From Streptomyces sp. NBC_00525 (GTDB taxonomy: Bacteria > Actinomycetota > Actinomycetes > Streptomycetales > Streptomycetaceae), in contig NZ_CP107834.1 of assembly GCF_036346595.1 (NCBI RefSeq), positions 6,200,001-6,264,000 of the forward strand: DNA of 64,000 nt. Direction: 5' to 3'. A program made the position numbers and the translations under genes. Positions 51,747 through 60,084 of the stretch are shown piece by piece. The notes under the pieces are model-generated. The model made no database searches. It saw only the letters and a list, made by a program, of their open reading frames with translations, and was not told the origin of the DNA. The first letter of the stretch is position 1, and each line of letters starts with the position of its first letter.

Positions 51747-52481
51747 ATGCCCGTCGAATGGGAGCCCGTACGACAGTCGCGTACGCATGAGCTGGTGCTC
51801 CGGAGCATCGAGCAGCGGGTGTTCGCGGGTGACCTCAGAGCCGGCGACCGGCTGCCGCCCGAACGGGAACTGGCCCCCGTCCTCGGCGTGAGCCGCTCGG
51901 CGCTGCGCGAGGCGCTGCGGGTGCTGGAGACCATCGGTGTGCTGGTCGCCCAGCCGGGCCGCGGCCCGGACGCGGGCGCCCGCATCGTCCGCAACCCCGA
52001 CGACGCCCTCGGCCGGCTGCTCAGGCTCCACTTCGCCCTCGGCAGCTACAGCCTGGGGGACATGCTGGAGGCCCGCGTCGTGCTGGAGCGGTCCAGCTTC
52101 GAGGCGGCCGCGCGCCACGCCGTGCCGGCCGACCTCGACGAGGCGGAGGAGCTGGTCGCGCGGATGGCGGAGCCCGGCATCGCGGTGCCCGAGTTCAACG
52201 ACCTGGACACCCGCTTCCACGTCCGGATCGCCCGCGGCTCCGGCAACGCCCTCACCTCCACGCTCACCTCCGCCGTGCGCGAGTCCGTACGGCCGCTGAT
52301 CCTGCGCGCCCTGGAGGCGGAGCCCGACTGGCCGGCCACCGCCGCCGCGCTCAACGCGGACCACGCCGAACTGCTGCGGCTGGTGCGCGCGGGCGAGGGG
52401 GCGCGGGCGGCCGACCTGGTCGAGCGCCACATCCGGGGGCTGCACGGCACCCTCGTCGCCGACCCGCCGCCCGGAGCCTGA
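51747..52481 (+). CDS. FadR/GntR-family regulator of the lactate utilisation operon
   Basis: The 244-residue product has an N-terminal winged helix (LRAGDRLPPERELAPVLGVSR then SALREALRVLETIGVL) and a C-terminal FCD ligand domain (about 95-225) with the metal-site segments EFNDLDTRFHVRIARG and LNADHAELLRLVRAGEG. FCD regulators of this type (LldR/LutR) sense lactate or related 2-hydroxy acids. The ATG at 51747 follows AGAGGA. It is encoded immediately before lutABC, and the same palindrome stands before both, so it most likely represses itself and the operon. Confidence 0.92.
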   Translation: MPVEWEPVRQSRTHELVLRSIEQRVFAGDLRAGDRLPPERELAPVLGVSRSALREALRVLETIGVLVAQPGRGPDAGARIVRNPDDALGRLLRLHFALGSYSLGDMLEARVVLERSSFEAAARHAVPADLDEAEELVARMAEPGIAVPEFNDLDTRFHVRIARGSGNALTSTLTSAVRESVRPLILRALEAEPDWPATAAALNADHAELLRLVRAGEGARAADLVERHIRGLHGTLVADPPPGA

Positions 52482-52576
52482 CCCGTACGAACCAGGAGCC
52501 GCCGCACCGCCCCGCCGGGGACCGGTGCGGCGGCTCTCTCGTATGCGCGCGGCGAACACCCCGTGCGGGCCGAGCG

Positions 52577-52594
52577 TAGTATGGTCGGACCATA
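52577..52594 (+). promoter_or_regulatory. lutA -10 box overlapped by operator palindrome
   Basis: TATGGTC-G-GACCATA (52580-52594) is a perfect palindrome with the same core as the site at 51683. TAGTAT at 52577-52582 is a probable -10, so a bound regulator would block polymerase. Confidence 0.75.
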
Positions 52595-52642
52595 AACCGG
52601 ACGCGCGACGCCCGCCCACCGAGAGCCATGACCGGGAGACCC

Positions 52643-53410
52643 ATGCGCATCGGACTCTTCGCCACCTGTCTGGGCGACACCCTCTTCCCCGAGGCGGTGA
52701 AATCCACCGCGCTGCTGCTGGCCCGACTGGGGCACGAGGTGGTGTTCCCGCCCGGCCAGACCTGCTGCGGCCAGATGCACGTCAACACCGGCTACCAGCG
52801 CGAGCCCGTCCCCCTGGTGCGCAACTTCGCCGCCCAGTTCGGCGACGCCGCCATCGACGCCGTCGTCATGCCCTCCGGTTCCTGCGCCGGATCGGTCCGC
52901 CACCAGCACGAGATCATCGCCGAGCGGTACGGGGACGCGGCGCTGCGCGCGGGCGTCGCCACCGTGAAGGCCAAGACGTACGAGCTGTCCGAACTACTGG
53001 TGGACGTGCTGGGGGTGACCGACGTCGGCGCGTACTTCCCGCACCGGGTCACGTACCACCCCACCTGCCACTCGCTGCGCATGCTGCGGGTCGGCGACAA
53101 ACCGCTGCGGCTGCTGCGGGCCGTCGAGGCGATCGACCTCGTCGCCCTCGACGAGGCGGACGCCTGCTGCGGCTTCGGCGGAACCTTCGCCCTGAAGAAC
53201 GCCGACACCTCCACCGCCATGCTCCAGGACAAGATGCGCCACGTCACCGCCACCGGCGCCGAGGTGTGCACCGCGGGCGACTCCTCCTGTCTGATGCACA
53301 TCGGCGGCGGGCTCTCCCGGATCAAGGCCGGCACCCGCACCCTGCACCTGGCCCAGATCCTGTCCGCCACCCGCACCACGCCGTACGTCCTCACGGAGGC
53401 CGCCCGATGA
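52643..53410 (+). CDS. lutA: L-lactate utilisation protein LutA
   Basis: A 255-residue CCG-domain protein. Two cysteine-rich clusters are visible: FPPGQTCCGQMHVNTGY with PSGSCAGSVRHQ, and TYHPTCHSLR with DACCGFGGTFALK. These bind an iron-sulphur centre in the LutA/GlpC class. LutABC oxidises L-lactate to pyruvate. The ATG at 52643 is preceded by GGGAG; an ATG at 52628 with weaker spacing is an alternative. It overlaps lutB by ATGA. Confidence 0.93.
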   Translation: MRIGLFATCLGDTLFPEAVKSTALLLARLGHEVVFPPGQTCCGQMHVNTGYQREPVPLVRNFAAQFGDAAIDAVVMPSGSCAGSVRHQHEIIAERYGDAALRAGVATVKAKTYELSELLVDVLGVTDVGAYFPHRVTYHPTCHSLRMLRVGDKPLRLLRAVEAIDLVALDEADACCGFGGTFALKNADTSTAMLQDKMRHVTATGAEVCTAGDSSCLMHIGGGLSRIKAGTRTLHLAQILSATRTTPYVLTEAAR

Positions 53411-54948
53411 GCGCCACCTTCCTCGGCATGCCCGCGACCCCGCCCCGCTCCCCGTACGGCACGGGCAACCTGCGCGGCGACCGCACCTTCCCCGCCGCCG
53501 CCCACGACGAACTGCGCAACGGGCAGCTGCGCCGCAACCTCGGCCGCGCCACGCACACCATCCGCGCCAAACGGCTGGACGTCACCGGCGAACTGCCCGA
53601 CTGGGAGGAACTGCGCGCCGCCGGATCGGCCATCAAGACCGACACCATGAACCGCCTCCCCGAACTCCTGGAAGAGCTGGAACGCAACGTCACCGCCCGC
53701 GGCGGCACCGTCCACTGGGCGCGCGACGGCGTCGAGGCCAACGAGATCGTCGCCCGGCTCGTCCGCGAGACGGGCAGCGAGGAGATCATCAAGGTCAAGT
53801 CGATGGCCACCCAGGAGACCGGCCTCAACGAACACCTCGAATCCCTCGGCATCACCGCGCACGAGACCGACCTCGCCGAACTCATCGTGCAACTCGCCCA
53901 CGACAAGCCGTCGCACATCCTCGTCCCCGCGATCCACCGCAACCGGGACGAGATCCGGCAGATCTTCCTCAAGGAGATCCCCGGCGTCGACCCCTCCCTG
54001 GACAACGTCCCCGCCCATCTGGCCGCCGCCGCCCGCGCCCATCTGCGCGAGAAGTTCATGACCGCGAAGGTCGCCGTCTCCGGCGCCAACTTCGGCATCG
54101 CCGAGACCGGCACCCTCTGCGTCGTCGAGTCCGAGGGCAACGGCCGCATGTGCCTCACCCTCCCCGACACCCTCATCACCGTCATGGGCATCGAGAAGGT
54201 CCTGCCGCGCTACCGGGACCTGGAGGTGTTCCTGCAACTCCTGCCGCGCTCCTCCACGGGTGAGCGGATGAACCCCTACACCTCGATGTGGACCGGCGTC
54301 ACCCCCGGCGACGGGCCCCGGAACTTCCATCTGGTGCTGCTCGACAACGGCCGCACCGCCGCCCTCGCGGACCGGCTCGGCCGCCAGGCCCTCAACTGCA
54401 TCCGCTGCTCCGCCTGCCTCAACGTCTGCCCGGTGTACGAGCGGGCCGGCGGCCACGCCTACGGCTCCACGTACCCCGGACCGATCGGCGCCGTACTGAC
54501 CCCGCAACTCGCCGGCATGGACGCCGCCAGGAACGACCCCAACAGCTCGCTGCCGTACGCCTCCAGCCTCTGCGGCGCCTGCTTCGACGCCTGCCCCGTG
54601 AAGATCGACATCCCCTCGCTGCTGGTCGAACTGCGCCACCAGCACACCGAACGGTCCGGCACCACGGCCGAAAAGCTGGCGATGAAGGCGGCGGGCGCGG
54701 TCATGAGCAGACCCGCCGTGTACACGGCCGCGCAGAAGGCATCACGGCTCGGCCGCGCCCTGGCCGGCCGGGACGGAAAGCTGCCCAGACTGCCGCCCCC
54801 GCTCTCCGGCTGGAGCGACAGCCGCGACACCCCCGCCCCGCCGAAGCAGACCTTCCGCGCCTGGCTGGCCTCGCCCGAGGGCACGGCTGCCATGCGCGAG
54901 GCGGCCGCCTCCCACACCCCCGACACACAGCAGGAGGACGGCCGGTGA
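53407..54948 (+). CDS. lutB: lactate utilisation iron-sulphur protein LutB
   Basis: A 513-residue protein with an N-terminal LUD domain (about 60-300), a two-cluster ferredoxin segment (NCIRCSACLNVCPVY and SLCGACFDACPVKIDIP) and a Pro-rich C-terminus. It passes electrons from lactate oxidation to the respiratory chain. Substrate-domain landmarks are VKSMATQETGLNEHLE and NFGIAETGTLCVVESEGNGR. Its start overlaps the lutA stop, and its stop overlaps lutC as GTGA. An in-frame extension upstream of 53407 lies within lutA and is rejected. Confidence 0.95.
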   Translation: MSATFLGMPATPPRSPYGTGNLRGDRTFPAAAHDELRNGQLRRNLGRATHTIRAKRLDVTGELPDWEELRAAGSAIKTDTMNRLPELLEELERNVTARGGTVHWARDGVEANEIVARLVRETGSEEIIKVKSMATQETGLNEHLESLGITAHETDLAELIVQLAHDKPSHILVPAIHRNRDEIRQIFLKEIPGVDPSLDNVPAHLAAAARAHLREKFMTAKVAVSGANFGIAETGTLCVVESEGNGRMCLTLPDTLITVMGIEKVLPRYRDLEVFLQLLPRSSTGERMNPYTSMWTGVTPGDGPRNFHLVLLDNGRTAALADRLGRQALNCIRCSACLNVCPVYERAGGHAYGSTYPGPIGAVLTPQLAGMDAARNDPNSSLPYASSLCGACFDACPVKIDIPSLLVELRHQHTERSGTTAEKLAMKAAGAVMSRPAVYTAAQKASRLGRALAGRDGKLPRLPPPLSGWSDSRDTPAPPKQTFRAWLASPEGTAAMREAAASHTPDTQQEDGR

Positions 54949-55577
54949 CCACCGCCCGCGAGACCGTGCTCGGCCGCGTCCGGGACGCGCTCGCCCTCGC
55001 CCCCGCGACCGGCACTCCCGTGCCGCGCGCCTATCGGACCGGACGCACCCTGCCCGACGGGGAACGCCTCGCCCTGTTCACCGACCGCCTCCTCGACTAC
55101 AAGGCCGCGGTCCACCCCTGCACCGCCGACCGGACGGCCGAGGTCGTCGCCGGGGTGCTGCGGGAGCACGGCGCGGCCCGGATCGGGGTGCCGCCGGGAC
55201 TCGACGACGGATGGCTGGCCGGCTACGAGGGCGAGGTGCGCCTCGACTCCCCGGACGTCCCCGCCCCGCACCTGGACGAACTCGACGGTGTCGTCACCGC
55301 GTCCGCCGCCGGCTGCGCCGAGACCGGCACCCTCTTCCTGGACGGCTCGCCCGGCCAGGGCCGGCGGGCGCTGACCCTGGTGCCCGACCTCCATGTGTGC
55401 GTGGTCGATCTGTCCACTGTGGAGGTGGGAGTGCCCGAGGCGGTGGCCCGGCTGGCCCCGGACCGCCCCACCACCCTCATCAGCGGCCCTTCGGCCACCT
55501 CCGACATCGAACTGGAACGCGTCGAGGGCGTCCACGGCCCCCGCACCCTGGTGGTGATCATCCGTACCGACGCCTAG
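54945..55577 (+). CDS. lutC: lactate utilisation protein LutC
   Basis: A 210-residue LUD-domain protein. Typical segments are ASAAGCAETGTLFLDGS, LVPDLHVCVV and ISGPSATSDIELERVEGVHGP, the last being the LutC/YkgG hallmark. LutC is the third component of the lactate oxidation complex. The start is the GTG at 54945, overlapping lutB. A strong hairpin after the stop ends the operon, and the next gene converges on it. Confidence 0.93.
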   Translation: MTTARETVLGRVRDALALAPATGTPVPRAYRTGRTLPDGERLALFTDRLLDYKAAVHPCTADRTAEVVAGVLREHGAARIGVPPGLDDGWLAGYEGEVRLDSPDVPAPHLDELDGVVTASAAGCAETGTLFLDGSPGQGRRALTLVPDLHVCVVDLSTVEVGVPEAVARLAPDRPTTLISGPSATSDIELERVEGVHGPRTLVVIIRTDA

Positions 55578-55606
55578 GGACTCTCCGGTCCCGACCGGAC
55601 GCGGTA

Positions 55607-55648
55607 CGCCGCAGGCCCCGCGCACGGATGGGCGCGGGGCCTGCGGCG
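55607..55648. terminator. 17-bp perfect hairpin after lutC, shared with the APC permease gene
   Basis: CGCCGCAGGCCCCGCGC and GCGCGGGGCCTGCGGCG flank an 8-nt loop between the convergent stops of lutC (55577) and the permease (55662). Confidence 0.9.
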
Positions 55649-55661
55649 AAGCGGGGGCGGG

Positions 55662-57191
55662 TCAGACGATGCCCTCTTCGATCTCGGCCTGCTCGCGCGC
55701 GTTCCCGTACGCCGACGGCGTGCCGTACGAGCGTCGCGCGACGAACCACCAGATCGTGGCCAGGACCAGCACGGCGACCAGGGCGATCGACGCGTAGTTC
55801 ATCGAGTCGATGGTCACCGGCGACGACTGCGGCAGCAGGAACAGCACGGTGACGATCGCCACCCACACCACGGCGATCCAGCCCACCGGCTTCGACCAGC
55901 GGCCCAGATGCCACGGCCCGCGCTGGAACCGGCCGCCCGCGCGCAGCTTCAGGAAGATCGGGATCGCGTACGCCGGGGTGATCCCGATGACGTTGATCGC
56001 GGTCACCGCGCCGTACGCGGTCGCCGAGTACAGCGAGGGCAGGGCCAGCACCCCGGCCACGATCACCGACAGCCACACCGCCGGAACCGGCGTCTGGGTA
56101 CGGGTGCTCACCTTGCGCCACAGCGTGGAGCCGGGCAGCGCGTTGTCCCGGCTGAACGCGAACACCATCCGGCTCGCGGCCGCGACCTCGGCGTTGCCGC
56201 AGAACAACTGCGCCGCGATCACGATCAGCAGCATCGCCGTGGCGCCCGAGGTGCCCAGCGCGTCGATCAGGATCTGGGCGGGCGGCACCCCGGTCGCGCT
56301 GTCCTGCGTGCCCGCGTAGTCCTGGATGGCGAAGGTGAGCCCGGCCAGCAGGACGAATCCGGCCACCCAGGAGACCCAGATCGCCCGGACGATGCCGCGC
56401 GCCGCGGTGACCGAGGCGTTGGAGGTCTCCTCCGACAGATGGGCGGAGGCGTCGTAGCCGCAGAACGTGTACTGGGCCAGCAGCAGCCCGATCGCCGCCA
56501 CGTACAGGGGGTTGTCCCAGCCGGTGTCGTTGACGAACTCGGTGAAGACGAACGAGGGCGACTGGTGGTGCGAGGGCACGATGGCGAGCACGGAGACGAT
56601 CACCGCGACACCGGCCAGGTGCCACCACACGCTGATGGAGTTCAGGATGCTGACCAGCCGCACCCCGAAGAGGTTGAGCACCGCGTGCAGCAGCAGGATG
56701 CAGACGAAGATGATCATCGTCTTGCCGGGGGTCGGGGTAAAGCCCCACTGGAGGTTCATGAGCGCGCCGGTGAACAGCGCGGCGCCGTAGTCGATGCCCG
56801 CGATGGCACCGAGGAGACCGAGCAGATTCAGCCAGCCGGTGTACCAGCCCCACTTCCGGCCGCCGAGCCGGTCCGCCATGTAGTACAGCGCCCCGGACGT
56901 CGGATACGCGCTGGTCACCTCGGCGAGCGCCATGCCGACGCAGAGCACGAACAGGCCGACCCCGGCCCAGCCCCACAGCATTACGGCGGGCCCGCCCGTG
57001 GACATGCCGAAGCCGTACAGCGTCATGCAACCGGACAGGATCGAGATGACGGAGAAGCTGATGGCGAAGTTCCCGAACCCGCCCATGCGGCGGGCCAGGA
57101 CCGGTTGGTAGCCGAGTTCGCGGAGCCGTTGCTCCTCGTCCTTCGGCGCGTTGGTGTCGGCCCCCTTCCGGGGCGAGGTGGACACGGACAT
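55662..57191 (-). CDS. APC-family amino acid permease
   Basis: A 509-residue polytopic membrane protein with about 12 helices. It has a cytoplasmic N-terminus with LRELGYQPVLARRMGGFGNFA and the conserved GMALAEVTSAYPTSGALYY in helices 2-3. The later GYDASAHLSEETSNASVTAARGI segment is typical of the GABA/choline-type amino acid/polyamine permeases. Cargo is therefore a small amino acid or amine. AGGAGG precedes the ATG at 57191. It follows a 328-residue protein gene on the same strand and converges on lutC. Confidence 0.92.
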   Translation of the reverse strand: MSVSTSPRKGADTNAPKDEEQRLRELGYQPVLARRMGGFGNFAISFSVISILSGCMTLYGFGMSTGGPAVMLWGWAGVGLFVLCVGMALAEVTSAYPTSGALYYMADRLGGRKWGWYTGWLNLLGLLGAIAGIDYGAALFTGALMNLQWGFTPTPGKTMIIFVCILLLHAVLNLFGVRLVSILNSISVWWHLAGVAVIVSVLAIVPSHHQSPSFVFTEFVNDTGWDNPLYVAAIGLLLAQYTFCGYDASAHLSEETSNASVTAARGIVRAIWVSWVAGFVLLAGLTFAIQDYAGTQDSATGVPPAQILIDALGTSGATAMLLIVIAAQLFCGNAEVAAASRMVFAFSRDNALPGSTLWRKVSTRTQTPVPAVWLSVIVAGVLALPSLYSATAYGAVTAINVIGITPAYAIPIFLKLRAGGRFQRGPWHLGRWSKPVGWIAVVWVAIVTVLFLLPQSSPVTIDSMNYASIALVAVLVLATIWWFVARRSYGTPSAYGNAREQAEIEEGIV

Positions 57192-57242
57192 GCGAAACCT
57201 CCTGAGCGGTGGATGAGCGGAAGAAGGGGGGCGGCCGGGGGA

Positions 57243-57282
57243 CGGACGGCCTGGTCAGCCCGCGGACGGCCTGGTCAGCCCG
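57243..57282. repeat. exact tandem duplication of 20 bp at a gene end
   Basis: The same 20-mer, beginning CGGACGGCCTGG, occurs at 57243-57262 and 57263-57282. The second copy includes the stop region of the gene ending at 57275. It is most likely a recent replication slippage. Confidence 0.8.
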
Positions 57283-58261
57283 GTTCCGCCGCCAGCGCGC
57301 GGGCGCGGGCGCGCACGAAGACCTCCTCGGCACCGCCGGGGTCGTCGGGCGTACGGGAACGGCAGGCCCAGGGCAACGAGGTGAAGTACGGGCCCAATTC
57401 GCGGAACACCGCGGCGGCCTCGGCGAAGCGGAGCGCCCCCCACAGGGCGTGCGCCAGGTGGTTGAGGTCGGGCAGCGCGCGGCCCGAGCGAGGGGCGATG
57501 CGGTACCAGAACTCCAGGGCGCGCACGGCCTCGCGCTCCGCGTCCTCGGTGACCCAGTGCAGGTCGAGGGCCTTGTCGTGGTCGTGCTCGCGCCGGTAGC
57601 GCTCGACCCGGACATAGAGCGGGAGCACATGGAGGGCGGAGCCCTCGGGCGCCGTGGACGACGCCCACTGGACGAAGTTGACCGCTTCGGAGAGCACCCC
57701 GCCGGCCTTGCGGGCGTACACGAACTGGAGCATCCGGTGGTACGCCTCGCGATTGTGCGGGTCGCGCCGGTCGGCCTCGGCCAGCAGCCCCCACGGACCG
57801 GGGAACAGCATGGGGCCGGGCGGGGGGAGCCGGTGTTCGGCGAGACGCTGGGCGGCGTCGAGCTGGGAGAGGGCCAGCAGGCAGATCCACGGGACCGGGT
57901 CGGCCGGTACGGCGTGCGCCGCCGCACGGCACGCCTCCCACGCCTCCTGCCACAGTTCCCGGCCGCTGGGGTGTCCGGAGCGGTTGGCCCGTACCGCGCG
58001 TTCGACGGCGACGCGGGCGCGCATCACGAAGGCGGCGGCGCTGTCCGGTTCCTCGGCGAGCCAGGCCTGCACCGCGTCCGATCCCGCGGCGACGGCGCCG
58101 AGCACCTGGGTGCGCTGGGTCCACAGGGTCCAGTCCGGGGTGCGCGCGAGCAGGTCGCGCATGGCGATCCAGCGGCCGGTGCGTAAGTCCTGTAACGCCG
58201 CGCGGAGTTCATTGTCGTGGCCGGCCGGATGGTAAACCGGCCGGAATTCACCGTTGGCCAT
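57275..58261 (-). CDS. hypothetical protein with TPR-like helical repeats
   Basis: A 328-residue soluble, helix-rich protein. Trp, Arg and Ala recur at helical spacing (LLARTPDWTLWTQRTQVLG, ELWQEAWEACRAAAHAVP, HNREAYHRMLQFVYARK, ALRFAEAAAVFRELGPYF), giving a tetratricopeptide-like array. No catalytic motif is seen. The ATG start has only a weak GAGCG upstream. It lies 83 nt upstream of the APC permease on the same strand and could be co-transcribed. The function is not predictable. Confidence 0.8.
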   Translation of the reverse strand: MANGEFRPVYHPAGHDNELRAALQDLRTGRWIAMRDLLARTPDWTLWTQRTQVLGAVAAGSDAVQAWLAEEPDSAAAFVMRARVAVERAVRANRSGHPSGRELWQEAWEACRAAAHAVPADPVPWICLLALSQLDAAQRLAEHRLPPPGPMLFPGPWGLLAEADRRDPHNREAYHRMLQFVYARKAGGVLSEAVNFVQWASSTAPEGSALHVLPLYVRVERYRREHDHDKALDLHWVTEDAEREAVRALEFWYRIAPRSGRALPDLNHLAHALWGALRFAEAAAVFRELGPYFTSLPWACRSRTPDDPGGAEEVFVRARARALAAEPG

Positions 58262-58586
58262 GGACGCGCTCGGGGCTGGGTGCTGAATTCATCGATCCTC
58301 GGTGACGTGGGGGCGAAGAAGCTGTTGAATTGCGAACGGTTTTAACGCGTCCGGTGCTGCACGGCGGTGAGTGTAGAGCCCTTTGCGTCGCACCTCGAAC
58401 GAATCATTGATTTCCTCAAGTCGACATCCCGGAAACGCCGTTGAAGTCGCCGGGCGGTATCCGAACGGTTCCGGACATACGGGCGGCGGATGCTTGACGC
58501 GGTCGCTGGTCTGCACCACTCTGGGGGCCGCGTCCGAAGATCACGATTCCGTTCAAGCCATGGGCTTGCGTACCGCTGGAGAACCG
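58262..58586. promoter_or_regulatory. 325-bp divergent intergenic region before the glycerol-type operon
   Basis: No gene is supported. It is less GC-rich than its surroundings and contains the palindrome AATCA-T-TGATT (58402-58412). A promoter candidate TTGACG-17 bp-CACTCT (58494-58522) reads toward the kinase gene. The -10 match is weak. Confidence 0.4.
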
Positions 58587-60020
58587 ATGACAGGCCCGGT
58601 GCTCGCCGTCGACCAGGGCACATCGGGAACGAAGGCGCTGGTGATCTGCCCCGAACGCGGCGTGATCGGCACCGGTTCCGCCCCCGTGCGGCCCCGGTAC
58701 GGTCCCGGCGGAGCCGTCGAGGCGGACCCGGCCGAATTACTCACCTCGGTGATCGAGGCCGGCCGCCGGGCAGTGGCCGAATCCGGCGGCACCGTCGACG
58801 CCGTCGGCCTCGCCAACCAGGGCGAGACCGTGCTCGCCTGGGACCCGGACACCGGGCGCCCCCTCACCGACGCGATCGTCTGGCAGGACCGCCGCGCCGC
58901 CACCGTCTGCACGGAACTCGCCCCGCGCGCCGAAGAGCTGAAACAGCTCACCGGACTTCCGCTCGACCCCTACTTCGCGGCCCCCAAAATGGCCTGGATC
59001 CGCCGCGAGCTGACCCGCGAAGGCGTCGTCACGACCACCGACGCCTGGCTCGTCCACCAGCTGACCGGCGCCTTCGTCACGGACGCCGCCACCGCCGGCC
59101 GCACCCAGCTCCTCGACCTGGACCGCGTCGACTGGTCACCGGCCGCCCTGGACGCCTACGGCCTCACCGACGAGCGGCTGCCCGCCGTGGTGGACGCCGC
59201 CGGCCACTTCGGCACCACCGGCGCATTCGGCGGCGACCTCCCGCTCACCGGCCTCCTCGTCGACCAGCAGGCGGCCCTGCTCGCCCAGAGCGCCCTCGAC
59301 CCGTCCGTCGCCAAGTGCACCTACGGCACCGGCGCCTTCCTCCTGGCCGGGACCGGAGCGACCCCGCGCCGGGGCAGCGGCGGGCTCGTCACCTGCGTGG
59401 CCTGGCGGTTCGGCGGACACACCAGCTACTGCCTGGACGGCCAGGTCTACACGGCCGCCTCCGCGGTGCGCTGGCTCACCGACCTGGGCGTGATCTCCGG
59501 CGCCGCCGACCTCGACCCGGTCGGCTCCGGCGTCCCCGACTCCGGCGGCGTCACCTTCGTCCCCGCCCTGGCCGGCCTCGCCGCCCCCTGGTGGCGCGGC
59601 GACCTGCGCGGCTCGGTCACCGGCCTGGGCCTGGACACCTCCGCCGGACATCTGGTGCGCGCCCTGTGCGAGGGCATCGCCGCCCAGGTCGTGGAACTGG
59701 CCGACGCGGTGGCCGCCGACCGGGGCACCCCGCTGTCCGTGCTGCGCGTGGACGGCGGCCTCACCCGGTCCGCCCTGCTGATGCAGACCCAGGCCGACCT
59801 GCTGCAACGCCCCGTGGAGGTGTCGGCCCTGCCCGACGTCACCGCGCTCGGCGTCGGCGCCGTGGCCCGCATGGGCGCCGACCCCGCGCTCCCGGCCGAC
59901 CGGGCCGTCCCCGACTGGACACCGGCCGCCGTCTACGAACCCCGGATCGGCCCCGACGAGGCCGCCGACCGCCTCCACACCTTCCGCGCGGCCGTGCGCA
60001 CGCTCGTGGAACGCCCATGA
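58587..60020 (+). CDS. FGGY-family kinase, probably glycerol kinase
   Basis: From the ATG at 58587 (after GGAG) the product has 477 residues. The phosphate-1 motif is AVDQGTSGTKA, followed by ANQGETVLAWDPDTG and AIVWQDRR, as in glycerol kinases. The phosphate-2 segment CTYGTGAFLLAGTG and the adenosine region LRVDGGLTRSALLMQ are present. A glycerol-to-glycerol-3-phosphate role fits the following oxidoreductases. Other FGGY sugars cannot be excluded. An in-frame extension to 58383 is AT-richer and not coding-like. Confidence 0.82.
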   Translation: MTGPVLAVDQGTSGTKALVICPERGVIGTGSAPVRPRYGPGGAVEADPAELLTSVIEAGRRAVAESGGTVDAVGLANQGETVLAWDPDTGRPLTDAIVWQDRRAATVCTELAPRAEELKQLTGLPLDPYFAAPKMAWIRRELTREGVVTTTDAWLVHQLTGAFVTDAATAGRTQLLDLDRVDWSPAALDAYGLTDERLPAVVDAAGHFGTTGAFGGDLPLTGLLVDQQAALLAQSALDPSVAKCTYGTGAFLLAGTGATPRRGSGGLVTCVAWRFGGHTSYCLDGQVYTAASAVRWLTDLGVISGAADLDPVGSGVPDSGGVTFVPALAGLAAPWWRGDLRGSVTGLGLDTSAGHLVRALCEGIAAQVVELADAVAADRGTPLSVLRVDGGLTRSALLMQTQADLLQRPVEVSALPDVTALGVGAVARMGADPALPADRAVPDWTPAAVYEPRIGPDEAADRLHTFRAAVRTLVERP

Positions 60021-60084
60021 GGACCGCGCGGACCGCCCGGTGCCGGGGAGCCCGGCCCCGGCGGACGGCACGGGAGACGGCACG

